Assembly (NCBI GenBank): GCA_910588255.1
Contig: CAJUOM010000023.1
Location: 1 to 16,087, forward strand
Length of the DNA stretch: 16,087 bases
Origin: an uncultured Alphaproteobacteria bacterium
GTDB taxonomy: Bacteria; Pseudomonadota; Alphaproteobacteria; RUG11792
Direction: 5' to 3'
Shown here: positions 1 to 7,081 of the stretch, piece by piece
How positions within the stretch are numbered: position 1 is the stretch's first letter
Layout: the number at the start of each line of letters is the position of its first letter
The notes under the pieces: model-generated
The model's input: only the letters and a program-made list of their open reading frames with translations
Told to the model about the DNA's origin: nothing
Databases searched by the model: none
Position numbers and translations under genes: made by a program

Positions 1-91
1 AATCGTGCTCCATTTGCGATATGTCTAAGGGTTAACTAACATCCATCCCTAAGGTAGAAGGGTTTATGGGGATAACTTTTCTTACGAAAAG
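1..91 (+). repeat. Dispersed repeat A, copy 1 (cut by window edge)
   Basis: These 91 bases match 15302-15392 at about 90% identity without gaps (about nine substitutions) and are related to the inverted copy at 8870-9080. The left part of the element lies outside the window. The copy ends in a 6-bp stem-loop at 76-91 (arms CTTTTC and GAAAAG, loop TTAC), which recurs in all three copies. No open reading frame is kept. The match stops right after the terminal hairpin, which suggests a real element boundary there. Function unknown. Confidence 0.85.
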
Positions 92-268
92 TTTAGTTTT
101 GAATATTTTATAATTTTGATGTTTTTGAAAGCAGCTTTTAATTAACCGCTGTTTTTTAAGGGATTTTAGTCTTTGCAGATTCATTTATCAATTCATATGG
201 TATACCATTATATCTTTTCAAATTCGAGATATATCAAATTTTTAGCAAGATAAAATAATAATTTAATC

Positions 269-2212
269 CTATTTGGAATTCAATTTTTTCAGTTCATCAC
301 GATATTTTGCAGCTTCTTCGAAAAGCAAGTTATCAGAAGCTATTTTCATTTTTCTTTCAAGAATTGCAATTTGTTTTTTGAAATCTTTTTTATTTTCAAT
401 CGGAGTGTTTTGAAGTAATTCATCTAATTTTGCATTAACTGATTTGATTATTGACTTTGGAATTATATTATTTTTTATATTAAATTCATTTTGAATTTTC
501 CTACGTCGTTCTGTTTCATCTAAAGCTTCTTTCATAGATTTTGTTATCTTATCAGCATATAAAATAACTCTTCCTTCAGTATTTCTTGCAGCTCTTCCAA
601 TTGTTTGAACCAAAGAAGTTCGTGACCTTAAATAACCTTCTTTATCTGCATCTAAAATAGCTATTAAAGCACATTCCGGAATATCTAATCCTTCACGGAG
701 TAAGTTGATCCCAACCAAAACGTCAAATTCTCCTGCTTTCAATGCTCGAATAATCTCTATCCTATCTAAAGTTTCCGTATCAGAATGCATATAAGTTACT
801 AAAACACCATTTTCGGATAAATACTCCGTTAAGTGTTCTGCCATTTTTTTTGTTAATGTTGTAACTAAGGTCCTGAATCCTTTTTCTTTCGTCTTTTTTA
901 TTTCTGACATTAGATCATCAATTTGATTCTCAGTTGGTTTCACTTCGCATATAGGATCGAGTATACCAGTTGGTCTGATCAATTGTTCTGTTGTATGCTC
1001 TTTTCCAGCTCTGGTTAATTCGAATTCACCAGGTGTTGCTGAAAGAAATATAGTCTGGGGTCTGAAAAAATCCCACTCTTCAAATTTCAAAGGCCTATTA
1101 TCCATACAAGAAGGAAGTCTGAACCCATAATCGGAAAGATTTTGTTTCCTAGATCTATCTCCTAAATACATTCCTCTGATTTGAGGAACACTGACGTGAC
1201 TTTCATCAACAATAAGCAAAGCATCTTCAGGTAGATATTCTAGTAATGTTGGAGGAGGTTCTCCGGGATTTCTTCCTGTTAAATATCTTGAATAGTTTTC
1301 AATTCCAGAACAAGTTCCTGTTGTTCTGAGCATTTCTATATCAAATAATACCCGTTGTTCTAATCTCTGTCTTTCCAATAGTTTTCCAGATTCTTCAAAT
1401 TCTTTTAATCTAACCTGTAAATCCTTTTGTATTTCAGCAATAGCGCGATTTATTATATTTCCAGAAGCTATATAATGGGAATTAGAAAATATTTTAATTT
1501 CATTTAAATTTTTTAGTTTTTTTAATGTCGGATATTCAATTTCTGCTATATATTCTATTTCATCTCCCCAAAAACTTATTTTCCAAAATGTATCAGATTT
1601 GTGAGCGGGAAAAAGTTCTATTATGTCTCCCGTTGATCTGAATATTCCTCTTTTGAATTCAAGATCATTCCTTTGATATTGAAGGTCTGCTAATTGTCTG
1701 CAAAGTTTTTGAGGAGAGATTCTAGCCCCTTGTTTCAAAGTGATAATCGCATCTTCATATGACTCTATTGGTCCAATGCCATATATGCATGAAACGCTTG
1801 CTACGATTATTACATCTTTTCTTTCAAGAAGAGATCTTGTTGCAGAGTGTCTCATTCTATCGATATCTTCATTTATTGATGATGTTTTCTCTATGTATGT
1901 ATCCGAATGAGCAACATATGCTTCTGGTTGATAATAATCGTAGTATGAAACAAAATATTCAACAGCGTTATTTGGAAAAAATGATTGCATCTCAGAAAAT
2001 ATCTGTGCTGCTAAAGTTTTGTTGTGAGTCATAATTAATGTCAGGCGATTCAAATTTTGAATGACATTAGCAATTGTAAAAGTTTTTCCAGAACCAGTTA
2101 CTCCAACAAGGACTTGATCTTTAACACCCGTTTTAATTCCATTTGTTAAAAAACTTATTGCTTTTGATTGATCACCTGCCGGTTTATATTTCGAAATGAG
2201 TTCAAAACCCAT
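269..2212 (-). CDS. uvrB: UvrABC excinuclease subunit B
   Basis: UvrB is the damage-verifying helicase-like subunit of nucleotide excision repair; it is loaded on DNA by UvrA and then recruits UvrC for incision. The 647-aa product has the Walker A motif GVTGSGKT at residues 37-44, the tyrosine-rich beta-hairpin region (YYDYYQPEAY, about 90-99) that inserts between the strands, a DESH-type Walker B box near 335, the C-terminal helicase motifs (for example QTIGRAARN) and a C-terminal UVR helical hairpin (about 612-647) that contacts UvrC. The length is close to normal for the family. The ATG at 2212 starts 1 nt after the infA stop, so the two are probably co-transcribed and translationally coupled; no strong ribosome site is seen. 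The sequence looks intact. Confidence 0.97.
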   Translation of the reverse strand: MGFELISKYKPAGDQSKAISFLTNGIKTGVKDQVLVGVTGSGKTFTIANVIQNLNRLTLIMTHNKTLAAQIFSEMQSFFPNNAVEYFVSYYDYYQPEAYVAHSDTYIEKTSSINEDIDRMRHSATRSLLERKDVIIVASVSCIYGIGPIESYEDAIITLKQGARISPQKLCRQLADLQYQRNDLEFKRGIFRSTGDIIELFPAHKSDTFWKISFWGDEIEYIAEIEYPTLKKLKNLNEIKIFSNSHYIASGNIINRAIAEIQKDLQVRLKEFEESGKLLERQRLEQRVLFDIEMLRTTGTCSGIENYSRYLTGRNPGEPPPTLLEYLPEDALLIVDESHVSVPQIRGMYLGDRSRKQNLSDYGFRLPSCMDNRPLKFEEWDFFRPQTIFLSATPGEFELTRAGKEHTTEQLIRPTGILDPICEVKPTENQIDDLMSEIKKTKEKGFRTLVTTLTKKMAEHLTEYLSENGVLVTYMHSDTETLDRIEIIRALKAGEFDVLVGINLLREGLDIPECALIAILDADKEGYLRSRTSLVQTIGRAARNTEGRVILYADKITKSMKEALDETERRRKIQNEFNIKNNIIPKSIIKSVNAKLDELLQNTPIENKKDFKKQIAILERKMKIASDNLLFEEAAKYRDELKKLNSK

Positions 2213-2213
2213 T

Positions 2214-2432
2214 TTACTTTTCTCTAAAAATAATTCTCCCTTTGTCTAAATCATAAGGAGTCATTTCAACAGTAACTTTGTCTCCTGCTAATACTTTTAT
2301 TCTATTTTTTTTCATTTTTCCGGATGTATGAGCAAGAATTTTGTGCCCGTTATCAAGCTCTACTCTAAACATTGAGTTTGGCAAAACCTCCATAACTATT
2401 CCCGTAAACTCAACTAAATCTTCTTTCGACAT
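2214..2432 (-). CDS. infA: Translation initiation factor IF-1
   Basis: The 72-aa product is a complete IF-1, a single OB-fold protein that binds the ribosomal A site in the 30S initiation complex together with IF-2 and IF-3. The sequence starts MSKEDLVEFTGIV, has the conserved FRVELDNGHKILAHTSGKMKKNRIKV core and the DLDKGRI motif near the end, and has the family's standard length. It is the first gene of a two-gene unit with uvrB (1-nt gap). The leader upstream of the ATG is almost pure A/T and has no Shine-Dalgarno sequence. The other general initiation factor seen here, IF-2, is encoded in the separate rimP-nusA-infB operon. Confidence 0.97.
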   Translation of the reverse strand: MSKEDLVEFTGIVMEVLPNSMFRVELDNGHKILAHTSGKMKKNRIKVLAGDKVTVEMTPYDLDKGRIIFREK

Positions 2433-2605
2433 ATAAAAATAATATACAACTATCTAATTAAATATTAACTCTAATAAAATAGAAAATATAATTTATAATT
2501 ACGATCATAACGTTACAATTGTTTATATGTGTTGTTTTTGCAACAAAATGGTTCTAAACTTGGACTTTGTTTTTTACCTCTGCAATATCCATTCAATAAA
2601 AAGAA

Positions 2606-2636
2606 GTAAAATTAACGGAAAATTTACCTTTTTTTT
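2606..2636 (+). terminator. Weak hairpin followed by T8 tract
   Basis: Arms GTAAA (2606-2610) and TTTAC (2623-2627) can pair, with two further A-T pairs beyond one mismatch, and are followed by C and eight T residues (2629-2636). This has the shape of a weak intrinsic terminator on the plus strand, upstream of the secreted-protein gene. No plus-strand gene precedes it here. It could therefore attenuate a longer leader transcript, end a small RNA, or be chance in AT-rich DNA. Confidence 0.25.
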
Positions 2637-2646
2637 AGAATTGAAA

Positions 2647-2680
2647 ATAGAGAAGAAATGTTTTGAAAAAGCTTCTCTAT
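2647..2680 (+). promoter_or_regulatory. Perfect 9-bp inverted repeat before the secreted-protein gene
   Basis: Arms ATAGAGAAG (2647-2655) and CTTCTCTAT (2672-2680) are exact reverse complements around a 16-nt loop. The right arm ends 20 nt before the GGAGG ribosome site at 2701-2705. It may be an mRNA leader hairpin or a protein-binding operator; the sequence alone does not decide. Confidence 0.4.
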
Positions 2681-2710
2681 AACGTAAATATAATTTTTAT
2701 GGAGGTAAAT

Positions 2711-3676
2711 ATGAATAAACTATTACAAACAACTTTGATCACTACTATATTATCTACTAGTGCTATGGCTATGGATAAAAATTCAAGTAATTTAATACCT
2801 CCTAATACTATTGAAGGAAACTGCATTTGGCATGCTGGAACAGTAGTAACTATTGAGAATGAACACACAACAACCATAAAAGGAGGAACTATAAGGAATC
2901 GCACTGATTTTGTTATAAGGAATTACTCAGAAGGCAATACAGCTACTGCTATTTTGAACAAAGAATCAACTCCGGAAAGAAATTTTATAAATGAAGGAGA
3001 AATATTCGAACTTAATGAGACATCACAAGTTGTAAAAGATGCAGGATTTAACTCTGAAACGGAATATAATATTGAATTTGGAACTATTGGAGATGGGATA
3101 AGTTTTCAAAATGATAAAGGACAGCCTTTAGAAATACCTCAAGCTCAATTAAAATTCAATTTGTCTATAGACGATTGGGGCCCCGAAACTAGCGGAAAGA
3201 TTTTAAATATTGTAGGAAGAAAAAACTATATTGAAAGCCAAGTTGTGGAGCTACGTATACCACTTGCCCCATCATCAGGTGAAAAACATATTTTGAGTGC
3301 TCCACTTGCTACATTAACAACTGAAGATGAAACTTATTCTCCGCAAAAAATAAAATTTATCGCAGATGTATTTTCAGGAAATTCCAGTAATGTCAATGTT
3401 CCAGTCAATTTAAATTCAGATTCAGGTTCTGTTTTGTTTCAAACAGAATCAAGCAACTTCCCAAACTCAGATGTAACAGTGATTGGTAATGGAAAAGTGG
3501 AATTTGGATATGAGACCTGCCCAAACGATTTTGTTGTGAATAAATCTTTAACCCTTAAAGATGGTATGAATTTAAAAATAAATAGTGGAAATAGTTTAAC
3601 TATTTCGCCAAACACGAAATTAGTAATAGGGGGATCAGGAGCTGCTCTTGAAACAGGATCTACACTGCATTTATAA
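2711..3676 (+). CDS. Secreted protein of beta-helix character, function unknown
   Basis: The start is set by a strong GGAGG ribosome site at 2701-2705, five bases before the ATG at 2711; an earlier in-frame ATG at 2663 has no such site. The 321-aa product begins with a Sec signal peptide (MNKLLQTTLITTILSTSAMA, cleavage likely after AMA). The mature part is rich in Asn, Thr, Ser, Ile and Gly with short repeating strands (for example TIKGGTIRN and SLTLKDGMNLKINSGNSLTI), as seen in parallel beta-helix passenger domains of surface proteins. There is no outer-membrane beta-barrel, no membrane anchor and no catalytic motif that I recognise. It ends abruptly in a glycine/serine-rich strand, 40 bases before the convergent tpiA stop, so it may be a C-terminally truncated autotransporter-like protein or a soluble secreted protein. 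It stands alone on the plus strand. Confidence 0.7.
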   Translation: MNKLLQTTLITTILSTSAMAMDKNSSNLIPPNTIEGNCIWHAGTVVTIENEHTTTIKGGTIRNRTDFVIRNYSEGNTATAILNKESTPERNFINEGEIFELNETSQVVKDAGFNSETEYNIEFGTIGDGISFQNDKGQPLEIPQAQLKFNLSIDDWGPETSGKILNIVGRKNYIESQVVELRIPLAPSSGEKHILSAPLATLTTEDETYSPQKIKFIADVFSGNSSNVNVPVNLNSDSGSVLFQTESSNFPNSDVTVIGNGKVEFGYETCPNDFVVNKSLTLKDGMNLKINSGNSLTISPNTKLVIGGSGAALETGSTLHL

Positions 3677-3693
3677 TATGAATAACAATAAAA

Positions 3694-3722
3694 TGCGTGG
3701 TAAACTCAACATTTATCACGCA
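3694..3722 (-). terminator. Hairpin terminator at the tpiA 3' end (bidirectional position)
   Basis: An 11-bp stem (TGCGTGGTAAA / TTTATCACGCA, with one G-T pair) encloses a 7-nt loop. Read on the minus strand it is followed by TTTTATTG, so it fits an intrinsic terminator for the metG-gpsA-addB-tpiA unit. The tpiA stop codon (3716-3718) lies inside the stem. It also lies 17 nt after the stop of the plus-strand secreted-protein gene and could end that transcript too. Its sequence resembles the palindrome family at 5791-5850 and 15413-15457: on the minus strand all three share a GTG.TAAA left arm and a TACCAC right arm. Confidence 0.6.
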
Positions 3723-4396
3723 ATTAAATCTTTTGAAGCTACAATAATTTCTTTAAATTCCCCCAATTTTAAACTAGCACCGCCGACTAGCACTCCATCT
3801 AATGAAGATATTGATAATATATCTCTTGCATTTTTAGAATTTACACTGCCGCCATATAAAATATTAACAGAAAAATATTTTTGTTTTAACAAATTCAATA
3901 TATTTGATATTTCCGATATACTCGGTGTTTTACCTGTTCCTATTGCCGACAGTGGTTCATAAGCTAATATAACATTATGGATATTATCTTTGATGAATTC
4001 TAAAGTTTCTCTATTAATTAACTTTTCATATCGTTCATCAACACAAAGAATAGCTGTCATATTATTCGAAATAACATTATTTAATTTTTTTAAAATGTTA
4101 CTAATATTGTCCTCTTCAAACATATGTCTTCTTTCACTATGCCCTATAATAACATATTGGCAACCTAAACCTACTAATATATCTGCTGAAATTTCACCCG
4201 TATGAGCTCCAAATTTATCATAAATAGAGCAATTTTGAGCAACAAGTTTGAATTTTGGATTTCTTGAATAGGCATATGCTAAAAAGACTTGCGGGATTGC
4301 GATAGCAACATTTTGTTCTTCAATAGAGTCCAAGAACGCATCAACAAAAGACAATGAACCGTTCATTTTCCAATTTCCAACTATAAATTTGTTCAT
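3716..4396 (-). CDS. tpiA: Triosephosphate isomerase
   Basis: TpiA interconverts dihydroxyacetone phosphate and glyceraldehyde 3-phosphate. The ATG at 4396 is chosen because it gives the standard MNKFIVGNWKMNG start and follows an AAAGGA ribosome site; the longer form from 4411 adds only five residues. Catalytic residues are all present: Lys10 in NWKMNG, His86 in IIGHSERR and Glu147 in AYEPLSAIGTG. The phosphate-binding loop residues YGGSVNSKNA (181-190) and GVLVGGASL (201-209) are also present. At 226 aa it is shorter than the usual 250, with loss in surface helices but not in the active site, so it should still be active. It starts 1 nt after the stop of the AddB remnant. With gpsA in the same cluster it links triose phosphates to glycerol-3-phosphate. 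Confidence 0.95.
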   Translation of the reverse strand: MNKFIVGNWKMNGSLSFVDAFLDSIEEQNVAIAIPQVFLAYAYSRNPKFKLVAQNCSIYDKFGAHTGEISADILVGLGCQYVIIGHSERRHMFEEDNISNILKKLNNVISNNMTAILCVDERYEKLINRETLEFIKDNIHNVILAYEPLSAIGTGKTPSISEISNILNLLKQKYFSVNILYGGSVNSKNARDILSISSLDGVLVGGASLKLGEFKEIIVASKDLIA

Positions 4397-4397
4397 T

Positions 4398-6128
4398 TTA
4401 TATCCTTTCAAAATGTTTATATTTATTATAATTTTGCCTTTTTTGATTATTAGGAATTATTTCTTTCTTATCCAGAATTTCCAGTAATTTTGAATTTAAT
4501 CTTTGTTCAAAATTATCTATTGTCTTAGAAGAAATTTCTAAGTTTTTTATCGAAACAACTTCTTTCCCAGGCATAATATTCCAAATTTGAACAGAATTTA
4601 TTGGTTTATTTATACCTTTGAACCCGTCTTTTTGGACAATTAAGCAAGTTGTTAATGCTTCAATTTCATCCCCATAGAGAAGCTCTTTTGTGGATTTAGG
4701 GGTTGAAGTTTTATATATAATTAAGGTTGAATTTTCAGAATCGGTTTCTATTCTATCGCAATATCCATGTAATCTGAAATTAAAATTAGGTACATTAATT
4801 TCTCCGGAAATATTATTCAAAGACTTGCCTGAATTTCTGTTTTTTATGAATTTCAAAATATTTAAACACTTTCTGTAGGCAAAAAAATCTAGTTCCTTTA
4901 TATAATTTAGTTTGTTTTGAATTTGAGAGATATTAGAAAAAGAACTGTGTAATAAGCTTTTTAATGCAATTGATAGATTACGCTTCTTTTCATCAATAAC
5001 CTCTGGTTCTAAATTTAATATCTTTTTAGCATAAAATGCAATCGGATCTTTAATAAGTAGCCCTAATGATTTCACACTTATTTCAGGAGGCAATTTAAAG
5101 TTATCTTTACTTATGGTATTTTTTTGAATTGCGGGTAAATGTTTTGGTTTGAAAAAATTATGATATTCAATTTTTATTTGATTTTTCTTACATTTCGCTT
5201 CTAATTTTGACAAGAGAAAACTCTTTTTTATATTTTGCCCATTACTATTTTTAGATCTCAAAAAATATATCTGCTTGTGATCTTCTATAGCTTTATAAAA
5301 TATTGATTCGATTTTTTTATTGTCTGCTTCTATATTGAATTTCTTTCGAATAATGGGATGCAACCAAAATATACCGCATTCTTTATAATGCCAATATAAC
5401 TCATTAAGTTCTCCACATATGAGAATTTCTCCATTACATATATAATTATTCACTCCAAATATCTGCAGTTTACGAGCAGGTTTTGGCGTATTAGAAAATT
5501 TGGAAAGTTCTTTTATTAGTTTGCTATGAGGAATTTCATTCAACCAGTCTTTGAAATGTATTTTTATCTCTGTTATAAATTCTTCTGTGATTTCTTCATT
5601 GCTTATATAAGATGTATATTCTATATTTTCCGACTTTAATCTCTGCATGAGATAATAAGAATACGATTCGTTTGGAGAAATGACAGAAACTCGTTTATTC
5701 GGATATTTTTTAATTATTTCTAAAGTATTTTCTATTTCGAGATAAATGCTTTCGGTTTCTGAAATAGTAATTTTCCTGTTCTTTAACAATTGTTCCAAAC
5801 GGGGCGGCGTGGTATACTCATTAATTTTACCACACCGCCCCATTGGAACAGCTACATCATAACCCAGATCTTGAAGAATCTGTGGCCAGTATTTTGTAAC
5901 GATTAATAGAAATTGCGCGCGTTTTTTCCAATGCTCAGGAAAAATAGAAAAAAACTCTTCAGATAATTCAGATAGACTTATATTATAAAAATTTAATTCT
6001 TCAATAACATTTGCTAAATCTTTTGCTAACTTTATACATTCCAAAGCATCGTTTCTTTCACAAAATTTTGAAACGAGTTTCGTTAATATAGATATTTGCT
6101 TTAGTTTTGAAATACTATTTGAAGACAT
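4398..6128 (-). CDS. addB: Degenerate AddB (helicase-nuclease subunit remnant)
   Basis: This 576-aa ORF matches alphaproteobacterial AddB, a subunit of the AddAB double-strand-break repair helicase-nuclease that is normally about 1000 aa. Recognisable blocks, in order: residues 30-90 (LAKDLANVIEEL, EHWKKRAQFLLIVTKYWPQIL); 146-170 (helicase-like 'VSVISPNESYSYYLMQRL'); 222-267 (IFG, GELNELYW, FWLHPIIRKKFNI); 349-380 (SVKSLGLLIKDPIAFYAKKILNL, start of the nuclease domain); 444-503 (PD-(D/E)XK nuclease region). The N-terminal part with the Walker-A-like segment is missing, and a TAA directly precedes the ATG, so it cannot extend upstream. About 180 internal residues are also gone. The nuclease motif usually read as DYKTG is here IYKTS (I471, K473), so the metal-binding Asp is lost. 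A 60-bp palindrome is inserted in frame (residues about 93-113). It overlaps the gpsA end by 14 nt. It is probably non-functional or altered, although the reading frame is kept. Confidence 0.75.
   Translation of the reverse strand: MSSNSISKLKQISILTKLVSKFCERNDALECIKLAKDLANVIEELNFYNISLSELSEEFFSIFPEHWKKRAQFLLIVTKYWPQILQDLGYDVAVPMGRCGKINEYTTPPRLEQLLKNRKITISETESIYLEIENTLEIIKKYPNKRVSVISPNESYSYYLMQRLKSENIEYTSYISNEEITEEFITEIKIHFKDWLNEIPHSKLIKELSKFSNTPKPARKLQIFGVNNYICNGEILICGELNELYWHYKECGIFWLHPIIRKKFNIEADNKKIESIFYKAIEDHKQIYFLRSKNSNGQNIKKSFLLSKLEAKCKKNQIKIEYHNFFKPKHLPAIQKNTISKDNFKLPPEISVKSLGLLIKDPIAFYAKKILNLEPEVIDEKKRNLSIALKSLLHSSFSNISQIQNKLNYIKELDFFAYRKCLNILKFIKNRNSGKSLNNISGEINVPNFNFRLHGYCDRIETDSENSTLIIYKTSTPKSTKELLYGDEIEALTTCLIVQKDGFKGINKPINSVQIWNIMPGKEVVSIKNLEISSKTIDNFEQRLNSKLLEILDKKEIIPNNQKRQNYNKYKHFERI
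5791..5850 (-). repeat. In-frame palindromic element inside addB
   Basis: A 14-bp GC-rich stem joins 5801-5814 with 5828-5841; its only non-Watson-Crick pair reads as G-U on the mRNA strand. The loop is 13 nt (5815-5827). An outer 8-bp stem TGTTCCAA/TTGGAACA (5791-5798 with 5843-5850) extends the palindrome to 60 nt, which is 20 codons. Read as addB it encodes GRCGKINEYTTPPR, unlike the Leu/Ile/Lys/Asn-rich surroundings and GC-rich in an AT-rich gene. The loop is identical in 12 of 13 positions to the palindrome at 15413-15457. This is the behaviour known for Rickettsia palindromic elements; whether it belongs to a named family I cannot tell. Confidence 0.85.
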
Positions 6129-7071
6129 TTAATATGGAATCCGGGGAAAATGATTCAAAAATAATCTTATAAATAGTTTCACAAATTGGTAAAGATATAT
6201 TTTTTTCTACTGCCAAGTTCAACACTTGCTTTAATGTACTATATCCTTCACAAGTGGATCTTCCATTTATTATGTCTGATATGTTTTTCCCGCGTGAGAT
6301 ATTAATTCCAAGGGTAGTATTTCTAGAATCTAAGGTAGATGTGGTTAGTATTAAATCTCCCATACTACATAAACCATAAAATGTTTCAGATTTAGCCCCT
6401 AATGCAAGTCCAAAATCCTGCATTTCCTTAAGCGAAATATTGAGATAAGCGGCGAAAGTATTTTGTCCCAAATTTAAACCTTTAATAATTCCTGCACCTA
6501 TTGCTATTATATTTTTCATAGCTCCGCAAATTTGTGCTCCGAGGATATCATCAATAGGGTTTAATTTGAAATTTTCTGTTGTTAAATCATTCGCTGTCTG
6601 AATTGCTTTATTTATATCATTAAAAGCAATATCGGCTGCTGAAAATTTATTATCAGCTAGCTCTATAGCAAAATTAGGTCCAGATAAATATCCGATGTTT
6701 GAGTTTGACAGAAGTTTCTTAAACAAATCTGATAAAAATGTTGAATCTGACAACAATCCTTTTGAACAGATTATTATATCTGTTCCATTCAAATAATTTT
6801 TAAGATTCGTTAAAATTTCCTTGGTTGGAGAAATTGGAAATACCCAAAAAATATAATCAAATTTATAATTTTTCAAGTTTTCTGTCACTTCTATATTAAT
6901 ATCATTTGGAATTTTTATATCTGGAAAAAATTCATTTGTACGCGAACTTTTCATATCAGAAACGTGTTTTTCAAAATACGAAAAAAGCGTAATATTGAAT
7001 AATTTGTGATATACAATTGCAAGTGCCGTTCCGAAAGCTCCTGCTCCCAAAATACCAATTGATTTTTTCAT
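6115..7071 (-). CDS. gpsA: Glycerol-3-phosphate dehydrogenase [NAD(P)+]
   Basis: GpsA reduces dihydroxyacetone phosphate to sn-glycerol 3-phosphate, the backbone for phospholipids, in the cytosol. The 318-aa protein has the N-terminal Rossmann motif GILGAGAFGTALA (6-18), the SGPNFAIE segment (130-137), the catalytic Lys186 in CGAMKNIIAIGAG, GLCSMGDLILT (233-243) with Asp239, and the substrate-binding SRN (249-251) followed by EGYSTLKQV. The length is slightly below the usual 330-340 but no motif is missing. The ATG at 7071 has a perfect AAGGAG ribosome site (7077-7082) that overlaps the metG stop codon, leaving a 10-nt gap, so it is co-transcribed with metG. Its 3' end overlaps the AddB remnant by 14 nt. 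Confidence 0.96.
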   Translation of the reverse strand: MKKSIGILGAGAFGTALAIVYHKLFNITLFSYFEKHVSDMKSSRTNEFFPDIKIPNDINIEVTENLKNYKFDYIFWVFPISPTKEILTNLKNYLNGTDIIICSKGLLSDSTFLSDLFKKLLSNSNIGYLSGPNFAIELADNKFSAADIAFNDINKAIQTANDLTTENFKLNPIDDILGAQICGAMKNIIAIGAGIIKGLNLGQNTFAAYLNISLKEMQDFGLALGAKSETFYGLCSMGDLILTTSTLDSRNTTLGINISRGKNISDIINGRSTCEGYSTLKQVLNLAVEKNISLPICETIYKIIFESFSPDSILNVFK

Positions 7072-7081
7072 TCACGCTCCT

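Noticed and set aside
132..162. Hairpin with T6 tract as a plus-strand terminator for repeat A copy 1
   Set aside because: The stem is only four or five base pairs around a 12-nt loop, and the other repeat copies do not have it.
197..208. Perfect 12-bp palindrome ATGGTATACCAT downstream of uvrB as a regulatory site
   Set aside because: It lies 3' of uvrB with no promoter or gene start nearby; short AT-rich palindromes are expected by chance in this sequence.
2663..2710. N-terminal extension of the secreted protein from the earlier in-frame start at 2663
   Set aside because: The extension would run through the inverted repeat and the GGAGG site and would put extra residues before a standard signal peptide.
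4398..6128. AddB as an active nuclease
   Set aside because: The Asp of the DYKTG motif is replaced by Ile and the N-terminal helicase-like part is missing.
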